From Ureibacillus xyleni (lineage in GTDB: Bacteria > Bacillota > Bacilli > Bacillales_A > Planococcaceae): a stretch of DNA of 64,000 nucleotides. Shown piece by piece: positions 1 through 8,052 of the stretch (its first letter is position 1; every line of letters starts with the position of its first letter). A program made the translations under genes and the position numbers. A model generated the notes under the pieces. It was not told where the DNA came from. It worked only from the letters and a program-made list of their open reading frames with translations, and searched no databases. The stretch covers positions 1 to 64,000 of the forward strand of contig NZ_OBMQ01000012.1 of assembly GCF_900217795.1 (NCBI RefSeq). The letters run 5' to 3'.

Positions 1-93
1 CAAAAATTAATCAAAAGTCAACTACAGCAGTGGATTAACGGTCTGCCTAACTATATCAAGGCTTATTTGTCGATTTCAGTCTGCGAAGTTTGA
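1..93 (+). CDS. possible C-terminal tail of an upstream gene (partial)
   Basis: Frame 1 is open from the window edge to a TGA at 91-93, giving about 30 residues. By synteny the gene upstream of trmR would be mltG/yrrL, but the tail does not resemble the usual MltG C-terminus. It may be chance reading through intergenic DNA. The following 200 bases up to trmR are AT-rich and I see no other feature in them. Confidence 0.2.
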   Translation, partial: QKLIKSQLQQWINGLPNYIKAYLSISVCEV

Positions 94-294
94 GTTAATA
101 GTAAAAGTTTAAATTCATACTTTTAATTAGAGATTTAATAAAGTTTATTCGCATTCCTTCTATTTTCATGATATTATAAGTTGTGATTTTTTTGTCATAA
201 ACTATTAAATTTATTGTGCCAACTATCATGTTTGGTTTTTTTTCTTTTTCAGACATTGTTCGGCAAAAGATTAAGTATAAGAGGGGTTCGTCTA

Positions 295-927
295 ATGGAA
301 TATTCAGATGCTTATATAGAATCCTTAGTTCAACCGCGTAATCAATTATTAATGGAGATGGAAAACTACGCAAGTATTCATCATGTGCCGATTATGCAAT
401 TGTCTGCGATCGATGCATTAAGTCAAATTCTTCGTATTCAAAAGCCATCTAACATTTTAGAAATCGGAACAGCAATTGGTTATTCAGCATTACGAATGGC
501 TATTGCATTACCTGATTGCAAAATTGTTACAGTTGAAAGGGATTCTGAACGGGTAACAATGGCGAAGCATTTTCTATCTCGTTCGGAAGCAGCTAACCGA
601 ATTACACTCATTGAAGGGGATGCGTTAGAAGTAGATGTAGAATCATTACATTCTACTTTTGAGGCAGTTTTTATAGATGCGGCAAAAGGTCAATACCAGC
701 GATTTTTTGAGAAGTTCTCTCCTCTCGTTCCATCCGGGGGGATATTGTATATCGATAATATGTACATGCACGGATTATCTGATTTAGATTTAAAAGATGT
801 TCCTCGTCGTAAGAGAACGATGATTCGTAATTTGAAAAACTTTACCGATTGGATTATGAACCACCCAGACTATGAAAGTACATTTTTTCCAATTGGTGAT
901 GGATTGTTAATTTGTTTGAAGAGGTGA
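295..927 (+). CDS. trmR: tRNA 5-hydroxyuridine methyltransferase TrmR (YrrM)
   Basis: A 210-residue class I SAM-dependent O-methyltransferase. In B. subtilis YrrM/TrmR methylates 5-hydroxyuridine at wobble position 34 of tRNA to 5-methoxyuridine. The SAM-binding motif LEIGTAIGYSALRM lies at about residues 55-68, followed by the acidic ribose-binding segment and the VFIDAAKGQY motif typical of the catechol O-methyltransferase-like family. The ATG at 295 follows a GAGGGG ribosome site; an upstream in-frame start at 214 lacks one and would add a non-conserved leader. It is directly followed by the two U32 hydroxylation genes, which make its substrate, and then udk, as in B. subtilis. Family is certain; the tRNA role rests on orthology and synteny. 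Confidence 0.9.
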   Translation: MEYSDAYIESLVQPRNQLLMEMENYASIHHVPIMQLSAIDALSQILRIQKPSNILEIGTAIGYSALRMAIALPDCKIVTVERDSERVTMAKHFLSRSEAANRITLIEGDALEVDVESLHSTFEAVFIDAAKGQYQRFFEKFSPLVPSGGILYIDNMYMHGLSDLDLKDVPRRKRTMIRNLKNFTDWIMNHPDYESTFFPIGDGLLICLKR

Positions 928-932
928 ATAAA

Positions 933-1865
933 TTGAAAAAACCTGAATTATTAGTTACACCAAAATCCGTTGATCATATTAAAGCACTTATTGAAGCTGG
1001 TGCTGATGCCTTTGTGATTGGTGAACAAAAATTTGGCTTACGTTTAGCTGGTGAATTTAATGTAAATGATGTAGAACAAGCAACAACTATTATTCACGAA
1101 GCTGGTAAAAAAGTATATGTAGCTGTAAATGCTATTTTCCACAACGATCGATTAGATGATTTAGACGACTATTTAAAAGACATGCAACGAATTGGTGTGG
1201 ATGCACTATTATTTGGGGATCCCGCTGTTGTAATGGCTGTTCGTGAATTAGGCATTACCATTCCACTACATTGGAATCCCGAAACAATTGCGACAAACTG
1301 GTTCCAAGTAAACTACTGGAACGAACGTGGGGCAAAACGAGCTGTATTAGCACGCGAGCTTTCATTAGATGAAGTTGTTGAAATTAAAGAAAACGCCAAT
1401 GCTGAAATTGAAGTTCAAGTTCATGGTATGACAGCGATGTTCCAATCAAAACGTTCGCTATTAGGGAACTATTTCTTATATCGTGATGAAGTAATGGAAA
1501 TTGAAAATCGTAAAGAAAATAAAAACATGTTCTTACATGATAAAGAGCGTAAAAATAAATATCCAATTTATGAAGATTTAAATGGAACACATATTTTCTC
1601 ACCAAACGATATGTGTCTAATTGATGAGTTAACAGAGCTATTTGAAGCAGGTATTGATTCATTAAAATTTGACGGTGTTCTACAAACAGAAGGATATATT
1701 ACAACTGTTACAAATTGTTATCGTCAAGCAATTGATGCTTACTTTGACAATGGTGAAGATGCTTATGATGAAATGAAGGACGAACTGTTAGAAAAAATTG
1801 AAGAAATCCAACCAGCTATTCGTCCGTTAGATACAGGATTTATCTTCAAAGAAACAGTGTATTAG
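933..1865 (+). CDS. trhP1: peptidase U32 family tRNA hydroxylation protein TrhP1 (YrrN)
   Basis: A 310-residue member of the U32 'peptidase' family. TrhP proteins are needed for prephenate-dependent hydroxylation of wobble U34 to 5-hydroxyuridine; the B. subtilis pair is YrrN/YrrO. The protein begins KKPELLVTP and carries the (beta/alpha)8-like GADAFVIGEQKFGLRL and VYVAVNAIFHN segments. At the position of the family signature it has VQVHGMTAMFQSKRSLL, without the cysteines seen in TrhP2 just downstream, so it probably does not bind the metal or cluster itself. I chose the TTG at 933, which sits 6 nt after GAGGTG; GTG 924 and TTG 912 also lie in frame. It starts 5 bp after trmR ends and is surely co-transcribed with it. 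Confidence 0.88.
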   Translation: MKKPELLVTPKSVDHIKALIEAGADAFVIGEQKFGLRLAGEFNVNDVEQATTIIHEAGKKVYVAVNAIFHNDRLDDLDDYLKDMQRIGVDALLFGDPAVVMAVRELGITIPLHWNPETIATNWFQVNYWNERGAKRAVLARELSLDEVVEIKENANAEIEVQVHGMTAMFQSKRSLLGNYFLYRDEVMEIENRKENKNMFLHDKERKNKYPIYEDLNGTHIFSPNDMCLIDELTELFEAGIDSLKFDGVLQTEGYITTVTNCYRQAIDAYFDNGEDAYDEMKDELLEKIEEIQPAIRPLDTGFIFKETVY

Positions 1866-1881
1866 GAACGGAGGGTATGAC

Positions 1882-3159
1882 TTGTTACAACTAATAGAAA
1901 ATGAAAAGATTCGCAAAGTCGTTAACGGAAAACGTGTCATAACGAAAAAGCCTGAATTATTAGCACCAGCAGGAAGTTTAGAAAAATTAAAAGTTGCTGT
2001 ACATTATGGAGCAGATGCAGTTTTTATTGGTGGACAAGAATTCGGCTTGCGTTCAAATGCTGACAACTTCTCTATTGAAGAAATGCGTGAAGGTGTCGAA
2101 TTTGCAAATAAATATGGTGCCGTAGTTTATGTTACAACAAATATTTTCGCTCATAATGAAAATATGGATGGTTTAGAAGAATATTTACAAGCAATTGAAG
2201 GTGCTGGGGTTAAAGGAATCATTGTTGCCGACCCTTTAATTATCGAAACTTGTCGCCGTGTAGCTCCTAAACTTGAAATCCACCTTTCGACACAGCAATC
2301 ATTATCTAACTGGAAAGCAGTTAAATATTGGAAACAAGAAGGCCTGCATCGTGTTGTATTAGCACGTGAAGTGGGTGCTGAAGAAATGCTAAAAATGAAA
2401 CAAGAAGTGGATATTGAAATTGAAGCCTTTGTACATGGTGCAATGTGTATCGCATATTCTGGGCGTTGCGTATTATCAAACCATATGACGGCTCGCGACT
2501 CAAACCGTGGTGGATGTTGCCAAAGCTGTCGTTGGGACTATGACTTATATGAAAATGTAGGTGGTGAAGAAAAAGCGTTATTTAATGAAGGTGACGCACC
2601 ATTTGCAATGAGTCCTAAAGATTTAAAATTAATTGAATCCATTCCTCACATGATTGAGTTAGGTATTGATTCTTTAAAAGTTGAAGGTCGTATGAAATCC
2701 ATTCACTATATTGCAACAGTTATTTCAGTATACCGAAAAGTAATTGATGCATATTGTGCAGACCCTGACAACTTTAAAATTAAAAAAGAGTGGTTAGAAG
2801 AATTAGATCGTTGTGCAAACCGCGCAACTGCATCTGCTTTCTTTGAAGGTGAACCAAGCTATAAACAACAAATGTTTGGATTCCACGCACCAAAAATGAA
2901 ATGGGATTTTGCAGGACTAGTCCTTGATTATGATCAGACAACAAACATGGTGACATTACAACAACGAAATTACTTCAAACCAGGGGACACAATTGAATTC
3001 TTCGGTCCAGAAATTGATTCGTTCAAAATGGAAGTAGGCCAAATTTGGGATGAAGAAGGCCAAGAAATAGAAGTAGCAAACCACCCATTACAAATTGTGA
3101 AGTTTAAAGTAGATCGTCCGTTGTTCAAGTTCAACATGATGCGGAAGGAGAATAAATAA
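1882..3159 (+). CDS. trhP2: peptidase U32 family tRNA hydroxylation protein TrhP2 (YrrO)
   Basis: A 425-residue U32 protein and the cysteine-bearing partner of TrhP1. The family signature HGAMCIAYSGRC is present, followed by GGCCQSCRW, giving cysteines at about residues 189, 196 and 212-216. In this family these are the likely ligands of an iron-sulfur cluster. A C-terminal beta-rich domain (about residues 330-420) extends beyond the catalytic barrel. Known orthologs act with TrhP1 in forming 5-hydroxyuridine at tRNA position 34, which TrmR then methylates. The TTG start follows a CGGAGGG ribosome site. Its stop abuts the udk start with no gap, so the two are translationally linked. Confidence 0.9.
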   Translation: MLQLIENEKIRKVVNGKRVITKKPELLAPAGSLEKLKVAVHYGADAVFIGGQEFGLRSNADNFSIEEMREGVEFANKYGAVVYVTTNIFAHNENMDGLEEYLQAIEGAGVKGIIVADPLIIETCRRVAPKLEIHLSTQQSLSNWKAVKYWKQEGLHRVVLAREVGAEEMLKMKQEVDIEIEAFVHGAMCIAYSGRCVLSNHMTARDSNRGGCCQSCRWDYDLYENVGGEEKALFNEGDAPFAMSPKDLKLIESIPHMIELGIDSLKVEGRMKSIHYIATVISVYRKVIDAYCADPDNFKIKKEWLEELDRCANRATASAFFEGEPSYKQQMFGFHAPKMKWDFAGLVLDYDQTTNMVTLQQRNYFKPGDTIEFFGPEIDSFKMEVGQIWDEEGQEIEVANHPLQIVKFKVDRPLFKFNMMRKENK

Positions 3160-3798
3160 ATGTCAAAAAAGCGTCCTCTAGTTATAGGGATTGCAGGAGG
3201 TTCATGCTCGGGAAAAACGAGTGTAACCCATGCCATTTATGATGTTTTCAGAGAGCATTCCGTAGTTGTTATTGAACAAGATTTTTATTACAAAAATCAA
3301 AGTCATTTAACATTTGAAGAGCGTTTACAAACAAATTATGACCATCCTTTAGCCTTTGACAATGATTTACTCATTGAACACTTAAATCGCTTATTGAATC
3401 GTCAAGCTATTGATAAGCCGGTCTATGATTATGTAAACCATACCCGGGCAAACGAGGTAATTCACGTCGAACCAAAAGATGTAATTATTTTGGAAGGTAT
3501 TCTTGTTTTAGAGGATAGTCGATTACGAGAATTAATGGATATCAAACTGTTTGTGGATACAGATTCAGATTTACGTATAATTCGTCGTATTGAGCGGGAT
3601 ATTAAGGAACGTGGTAGAACAATTGATTCTGTCATCGAACAATATTTAACGGCTGTACGTCCAATGCATAATTTATTTATAGAACCTACAAAGAGATATG
3701 CTGACGTTATTATTCCAGAAGGTGGAGAGAATGAAGTCGCAATTGATCTAATGGTAACAAAAATTAAAACAATTCTTGAAACTATGACCAATGTGTAA
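3160..3798 (+). CDS. udk: uridine kinase
   Basis: A 212-residue uridine/cytidine kinase of the phosphoribulokinase/uridine kinase family. It phosphorylates uridine and cytidine to UMP and CMP in pyrimidine salvage. The Walker A loop GGSCSGKTS is at about residues 11-19, QDFYYKNQ at about 41-48, the DHP motif at about 61-63, and IILEGILV at about 109-116. Length matches the family. The ATG lies immediately after the trhP2 stop, with the ribosome site GGAG inside the trhP2 end. It is the last gene of the trmR operon; a structured 350-bp gap follows. Confidence 0.95.
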   Translation: MSKKRPLVIGIAGGSCSGKTSVTHAIYDVFREHSVVVIEQDFYYKNQSHLTFEERLQTNYDHPLAFDNDLLIEHLNRLLNRQAIDKPVYDYVNHTRANEVIHVEPKDVIILEGILVLEDSRLRELMDIKLFVDTDSDLRIIRRIERDIKERGRTIDSVIEQYLTAVRPMHNLFIEPTKRYADVIIPEGGENEVAIDLMVTKIKTILETMTNV

Positions 3799-3865
3799 TA
3801 TGATGTGTTACAGTTGGTATAATTTAGTATTACTAATTGAAAATTAATATGTAAAATGTAAAATT

Positions 3866-3935
3866 CGGTTACTAGTTAAGTTGACAATATTGCTTCTAAT
3901 TGGGGCAAGTGTCTCATATGCTTAACTACTAACCG
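3866..3935. repeat. long inverted repeat, possible structured terminator after udk
   Basis: Arms 3866-3880 and 3921-3935 are complementary over 15 bases with one mismatch and extend weakly outwards. The 40-nt loop contains a further imperfect hairpin (GACA/TGTC and TTGC/GCAA). A T-rich run follows from 3936. It may end the trmR-udk transcript; a regulatory RNA fold cannot be excluded. Confidence 0.5.
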
Positions 3936-3951
3936 GGTTTTATTATTACAT

Positions 3952-3999
3952 TTTTTAATATTGTTCAATTTGTACTAACTGTTGGAACAATATTAAAAA
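3952..3999. repeat. perfect 15-bp inverted repeat upstream of greA
   Basis: Arms 3952-3966 and 3985-3999 are perfectly complementary over 15 bases around an 18-nt loop. The stem is AT-rich (TTTTTAATATTGTTC). It lies between the first inverted repeat and greA. A smaller hairpin, GAAAACG/CGTTTTC, follows at 4073-4091. The rest of the udk-greA gap (3799-4149) shows no gene. Confidence 0.5.
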
Positions 4000-4149
4000 G
4001 ATTGTGAAACAGAATATACGCCAATAACTTTCAATTAATTAGATGTGTATCGTTTTTAAGAAAAGCAAAAATGAAAACGATTGCGTTTTTCGAAGGTGTA
4101 TAGTAATGTTTCAAATAAATTTATTGCGAGTATTTAAGGAGTGATTGTC

Positions 4150-4635
4150 TTGTCAAATGAAAAACAGTATCCAATGACACTAGCGGGAAAACAAAAATTA
4201 GAAGAGGAATTAGAGCATCTAAAGACGGTTAAACGTAAAGAAGTTGTTGAGCGTATTAAAATCGCTCGTAGCTTTGGGGACCTATCAGAGAACTCTGAGT
4301 ACGATTCTGCAAAAGAAGAACAAGGGTTCGTTGAAGGGCGTATTTCTGCCATTGAATCAATGTTGCGTAATGCTATCATTATAGAAGAAACTGCAGGTCA
4401 AAGTGATATTGTCACTTTAGGAAAGACAGTTAAATTTATTGAGCTTCCTGATGGTGACGAAGAAGAATATACAATCGTAGGATCAGCTGAAGCAGATCCA
4501 TTCGAAGGTCGTATTTCGAATGATTCACCAATTGCAAAAGCATTACTTGGTCATAAAGTTGATGACATCGTAAAATTAACAACACCTGGTGGAGACATGG
4601 AAGTTCGCATCGTTTCAATCAGTACTGCAAAATAA
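4150..4635 (+). CDS. greA: transcription elongation factor GreA
   Basis: A 161-residue GreA/GreB family factor that enters the RNA polymerase secondary channel and stimulates cleavage of backtracked RNA. The N-terminal coiled coil contains [18 protein letters not shown] (about residues 38-55) with the acidic tip that promotes cleavage. The C-terminal FKBP-like domain includes the [14 protein letters not shown] motif. I chose the TTG at 4150 (protein begins SNEKQYPMT) because it sits at the correct distance from AAGGAG; an in-frame GTG at 4141 overlaps that site. It appears to be a single-gene unit, with a terminator directly downstream. Confidence 0.95.
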   Translation: MSNEKQYPMTLAGKQKLEEELEHLKTVKRKEVVERIKIARSFGDLSENSEYDSAKEEQGFVEGRISAIESMLRNAIIIEETAGQSDIVTLGKTVKFIELPDGDEEEYTIVGSAEADPFEGRISNDSPIAKALLGHKVDDIVKLTTPGGDMEVRIVSISTAK

Positions 4636-4682
4636 TACCATTCATAATTTGGCTAACTTTCATACATAGCCATATGACAAAT

Positions 4683-4718
4683 GTCGGCAAAACCTTACAA
4701 AGGATTTGTCGACTTTTT
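4683..4718 (+). terminator. rho-independent terminator of greA
   Basis: A 14-bp stem with two non-pairing positions (arms 4683-4696 and 4700-4713) is followed by TTTTT. Confidence 0.85.
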
Positions 4719-4823
4719 CAATTTCGTAACAGATATATTAAATATAAGGCTTGTAATGGAAATAACAGATCAATTATTGATAAAATATAGTATGTTTAAA
4801 AGCATGAAGGAGGTTTCAATCGA

Positions 4824-5495
4824 ATGAAAAATGGTAAGCCTGAGAAATCTACACGTCTTGAAAAAAGACAACGCTATCAAGCTAAAAAACCACGTAAAAA
4901 GATGGATCGCCTTCTAAATATACTTATCGCAATTGTTTCGATCTTGATTGTGCTGAACTTGGTAAGTATTTTTACGGGGGATGACGAAAAACAAAATACG
5001 AAAGAAACTAAACAGATAACAGAAGAAAACAAAAAAACAGAAGAATCTAAAGAAGTTACGACTAATATATCGGACGTAGAAGATCAATCTAATGGTGATC
5101 ACTCCACAGAACAGATGTCTAATACAGAAACTTTAGAAAGTGAACTAATCGTTCAAACATCAGCAGATCCTGTTGTAGATGAAGTACTGGTAGATCCTAA
5201 TTGGCAAGCTACACCTACAAAACAGACAGGCGAACATGTTTCAGCTTATGAAGAAGGACACATCGACTATGAAGAGAAAAAGGAAACATTCCGTAATGCA
5301 GTTGGACTTGGAGAAGATGAAATTATTTTCTGGTCAGTAAAAAATAACGGAAATGCAAATTCATCAGTGGCTGTTGTTTCTTCAAATGACTCCAATCGTT
5401 CAAATAAATATCGTGTATATATCGAATGGATCGACAATGAGGGATGGAAACCGGTAAAAGTAGAAAAACTAAATCAACTGGCTGATTCATATTAA
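4824..5495 (+). CDS. yrrS: DUF1510 family membrane-anchored protein (YrrS-like)
   Basis: A 223-residue protein with a very basic N-terminus (about residues 1-28) and one membrane segment at about 30-50 (LLNILIAIVSILIVLNLV). An acidic, low-complexity linker rich in E, T, K and S runs to about residue 130. The C-terminal globular domain ends in YIEWIDNEGWKPVKVEKL, the hallmark of DUF1510/YrrS. The anchor and linker place the domain outside the membrane. In B. subtilis yrrS follows the greA region and lies beside a penicillin-binding protein gene; that neighbour is missing here. Its molecular role is unknown to me. AAGGAGG precedes the ATG. Confidence 0.8.
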   Translation: MKNGKPEKSTRLEKRQRYQAKKPRKKMDRLLNILIAIVSILIVLNLVSIFTGDDEKQNTKETKQITEENKKTEESKEVTTNISDVEDQSNGDHSTEQMSNTETLESELIVQTSADPVVDEVLVDPNWQATPTKQTGEHVSAYEEGHIDYEEKKETFRNAVGLGEDEIIFWSVKNNGNANSSVAVVSSNDSNRSNKYRVYIEWIDNEGWKPVKVEKLNQLADSY

Positions 5496-5555
5496 TTTTA
5501 TTGACGTACCGTGGAAAAATCTTTATCGTTAAGTTGACGTAGAATGGAGGAGCTT

Positions 5556-6248
5556 ATGAAAATCGCAGTAATTGGAGCAATGGAAGAAGAAGTAGAACTA
5601 TTACGAAATGCCCTAGAAAACACAAATGTAACGACGATTGCCAACAGTGAATATACGTTAGGTACATATAATAATAAAGAGGTCGTTTTATTAAAAAGTG
5701 GTATTGGAAAAGTGAATGCAGCAATGTCAACAACGATCTTATTGCATGAATTTAAACCAGATGTTGTCATTAATACAGGTTCTGCAGGTGGTTACGACCC
5801 AAGTCTAGATGTGGGTGCTGTTGTTATTTCTGATGAAGTACGCCACCATGATGTAGACGTAACAATTTTTGATTATGAAATGGGGCAAGTTCCACAAATG
5901 CCACCAGCTTTCAAATCCGATGAAGAATTGATTAAAGTGGCACAAGAGGCAGTTACTGAAATTGGTGAGCATCAGGTAGGTGTAGGATTAATTTGCTCTG
6001 GTGACTCATTTATGAATGATCCAGAACGAGTGGAAAAAGTAAGGTCATATTTCCCGCAAATGAAAGCCGTTGAAATGGAAGCCGCTGCAGTAGCACAAGT
6101 TTGTTACCAATTCAAAACACCATTTGTTGTAATTCGTGCATTATCAGATATTGCCGGGAAAGAATCTAACATCAGTTTCGATGAATTTTTACCAGTGGCA
6201 GCAAAGCATTCCACTGAAATCGTTTTAAAAACAATTGAAAAGCTTTAA
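5556..6248 (+). CDS. mtnN: 5'-methylthioadenosine/S-adenosylhomocysteine nucleosidase
   Basis: A 230-residue nucleosidase that cleaves the glycosidic bond of methylthioadenosine and S-adenosylhomocysteine, recycling by-products of SAM use. The N-terminus [17 protein letters not shown] with its catalytic glutamate, the [20 protein letters not shown] segment, and [12 protein letters not shown] with its ribose-binding glutamate are diagnostic. It also contains the ALSDIAG motif with the catalytic aspartate. I chose the ATG at 5556, placed after AATGGAGGAG; the ATG at 5544 overlaps that ribosome site. It appears to be transcribed alone, and SAM-using enzymes are frequent in the window. Confidence 0.96.
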   Translation: MKIAVIGAMEEEVELLRNALENTNVTTIANSEYTLGTYNNKEVVLLKSGIGKVNAAMSTTILLHEFKPDVVINTGSAGGYDPSLDVGAVVISDEVRHHDVDVTIFDYEMGQVPQMPPAFKSDEELIKVAQEAVTEIGEHQVGVGLICSGDSFMNDPERVEKVRSYFPQMKAVEMEAAAVAQVCYQFKTPFVVIRALSDIAGKESNISFDEFLPVAAKHSTEIVLKTIEKL

Positions 6249-6343
6249 TATGTTAAACGCACTTGACGGTATTGAAAAAATGCAAGTAAGATAGAATGGT
6301 ATTAATGTATATTAAAAATGTAAATAAATAGGAGGTTTGGACA

Positions 6344-6436
6344 ATGTTATTATTAATGGGTGGTTCAGTAGCGATTACAGCAATTTTAGGAATTCTTATC
6401 TACTTCGGAGCTAATAGCGAATCAGCAAATCACTAA
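6344..6436 (+). CDS. 30-residue single-span membrane peptide, unknown function
   Basis: A short frame beginning MLLLMGGSVAITAILG with a strong AGGAGG site ending 9 nt before the ATG. The peptide is one hydrophobic helix (about residues 2-22) followed by a small polar tail ANSESANH. It sits alone between mtnN and the convergent sigK, and a strong terminator follows 8 nt after the stop, which argues for a real transcript. I do not recognise a family; size and topology resemble small membrane regulators or sporulation-associated micropeptides. Confidence 0.6.
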   Translation: MLLLMGGSVAITAILGILIYFGANSESANH

Positions 6437-6443
6437 TATAGGC

Positions 6444-6482
6444 AAAGCTCATTTAAGCTGGAGACAGTTTAAATGAGCTTTT
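6444..6482. terminator. bidirectional terminator between the small peptide gene and sigK
   Basis: A perfect 13-bp stem (6444-6456 with 6469-6481) is followed by a short T-run on the + strand. It is shared by convergent transcripts. Confidence 0.8.
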
Positions 6483-6496
6483 ATAATGGGAAAATG

Positions 6497-7249
6497 CTAT
6501 TCAATTTTTGAAAGTCTCAAATCGTTTTCCGCCGCCTTTTTGCTTTCACGCTCAGCCTGATTGTGTTTAAATTGTTGGTAAAGTTTAACGAGAGCTCTTT
6601 TTTCAATTCTTGATACATAACTTCTAGAAATTTTCAGTTTTTTTGCAATTTCTTTTTGTGTTAACGGTTCATTATTTTTTAATCCATAACGATATACAAT
6701 AATTTCTAGTTCCCGTGGTTCAAGCGTTCCTAAATATTCATATAATTGTTCAAAGCTTTCTTTTTGCTCAATTTTATCGATTGCGGGTTGTTCGTCAAGC
6801 TGCAACAAGTCTCGAATTTGTAAAGATTGTCCTTCTTTATCCACCCCAATAGGTTCAAAGAGCGATACATCTTTTTGAACTTTCTTTTGTGCTCTTAAAT
6901 GCATTAATATTTCATTTTCTATACAGCGGGCTGCATAAGTTGCAAGTCTTGTTTTTTTATCTGGTGTATAACTGCTAACCGCTTTCATTAGACCGATAGT
7001 ACCAATAGATATATAATCATCTAGTTGTTCGTGTTGTGGATGAAATTTTTTTACGACATGAGCGACTAGCCTCATATTTCGTTCAATTAAATCTAGCCGT
7101 GCTTGCTCATCTCCTGCCATAAACCGTTCTATACATTTTGCTTCTTCTTCTTTTGTGAAAGGACGATGAAATGCCTGCCCTTTTAAGTAGCCTAAAAAAG
7201 ATGGGATGTCGAGCCAAAGCTGCATAAGAGACGCAAAAATACCGCTCAA
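6497..7249 (-). CDS. sigK: late mother-cell sporulation sigma factor SigK (pro-form)
   Basis: A 250-residue sigma-70 family factor closely matching SigK. After a roughly 20-residue hydrophobic leader (SGIFASLMQLWLDIPSFLGY) resembling the SigK pro-sequence come region 2 (RLVAHVVKKF, SIGTIGLMKAV, TYAARCIENEILMHLRA) and region 4 (LTQKEIAKKLKISRSYVSRI). The pro-form is normally processed by SpoIVFB at the forespore membrane. The reading frame is continuous, with no skin-type prophage splitting it as in B. subtilis 168. The start is TTG, about 9 nt after AAAGGA. It is transcribed away from pssA and controls coat and mother-cell lysis genes. Confidence 0.93.
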   Translation of the reverse strand: MSGIFASLMQLWLDIPSFLGYLKGQAFHRPFTKEEEAKCIERFMAGDEQARLDLIERNMRLVAHVVKKFHPQHEQLDDYISIGTIGLMKAVSSYTPDKKTRLATYAARCIENEILMHLRAQKKVQKDVSLFEPIGVDKEGQSLQIRDLLQLDEQPAIDKIEQKESFEQLYEYLGTLEPRELEIIVYRYGLKNNEPLTQKEIAKKLKISRSYVSRIEKRALVKLYQQFKHNQAERESKKAAENDLRLSKIE

Positions 7250-7369
7250 ATTACGTCATCCTTTCTGCCTTTTTCGACATTATATGATATGTTTTTATAG
7301 AAAATGATTAATAATTTTTAGTAAAAAAATGACCGATGCATACGCGGGTAAAGGATGCATCGATCGGGT

Positions 7370-7909
7370 CTAGACTTTCTTTAATTTAAATGTGCTAATC
7401 ATTAAGAACGATAAGAAAGGGAATAAAAATAAATAACTTTGTGGTTCTACAATTGTGGTGAAAAAGTAAGAAAATGTTAGAAAAGTACCGGCTGCTGTAA
7501 TCGGTAAACCTATGAAATATCCTTTTGTATCAGTTATATTAAATCTTGCTAAACGAAATGCTCCGGTTGCAATGTATAATATTGTTAAAATCATTCCAGC
7601 CATACCAAAATCCGTCATGATATTTTCATACATTAGTAGGGCGGGTGCGACACCAAATGATATAATATCACCCATAGAGTCTAATTGTTTTCCTAATTCT
7701 GATTCTTGATTAAACTTTCGAGCTACTTTTCCATCGTACCGATCAAGGAAAGCAGCAATAAAAATAAATAAGACGCTATAACTATAAGCTTCATTTAGTG
7801 TGGCCATAATGGAGGCACCACCAAATGACATATTACAGATTGTTATTAAATTAGCAGCGTGCGATTTTACTTTTTTAATCGTGGAATCCACCATATGGAG
7901 AAGAAACAT
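7370..7909 (-). CDS. pssA: CDP-diacylglycerol-serine O-phosphatidyltransferase
   Basis: A 179-residue integral membrane enzyme that makes phosphatidylserine from CDP-diacylglycerol and serine. The CDP-alcohol phosphatidyltransferase signature is complete at about residues 56-81: DRYDGKVAR, a spacer, then GKQLDSMGD, including the metal-binding aspartates. At least five hydrophobic segments follow the family plan. The chosen ATG (MFLLHMVDSTIKK) sits at proper spacing from AAAGGAG; an upstream ATG at 7933 precedes that site. It is divergent from psd, which uses its product, over a 143-bp shared region containing an inverted repeat. Confidence 0.92.
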   Translation of the reverse strand: MFLLHMVDSTIKKVKSHAANLITICNMSFGGASIMATLNEAYSYSVLFIFIAAFLDRYDGKVARKFNQESELGKQLDSMGDIISFGVAPALLMYENIMTDFGMAGMILTILYIATGAFRLARFNITDTKGYFIGLPITAAGTFLTFSYFFTTIVEPQSYLFLFPFLSFLMISTFKLKKV

Positions 7910-7982
7910 GGGGGAACACTCCTTTACGCTCATTGTATTTTTATATTATACTTCGAAAAATAATAAATTGTAAGTAAATCAA

Positions 7983-8025
7983 AATATCCTATAAATGTTA
8001 CACTCTTTTAAATTTTTAGGATATT
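7983..8025. promoter_or_regulatory. inverted repeat in the pssA-psd divergent promoter region
   Basis: AATATCCTA at 7983-7991 is mirrored by TAGGATATT at 8017-8025. Weaker extension gives TCAAA.../...TTTGA at the outside. The pair is centred in the space between two divergent genes of one lipid pathway, so a shared operator is plausible. No regulator is identifiable. Confidence 0.35.
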
Positions 8026-8052
8026 TGACTCTATAGAACTAGGGGGGTACCT

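Noticed and set aside
4072-4091. cre-like sequence TGAAAACGATTGCG upstream of greA
   Set aside because: Two key positions differ from the consensus and the sequence forms a small hairpin; catabolite control of greA is not expected.
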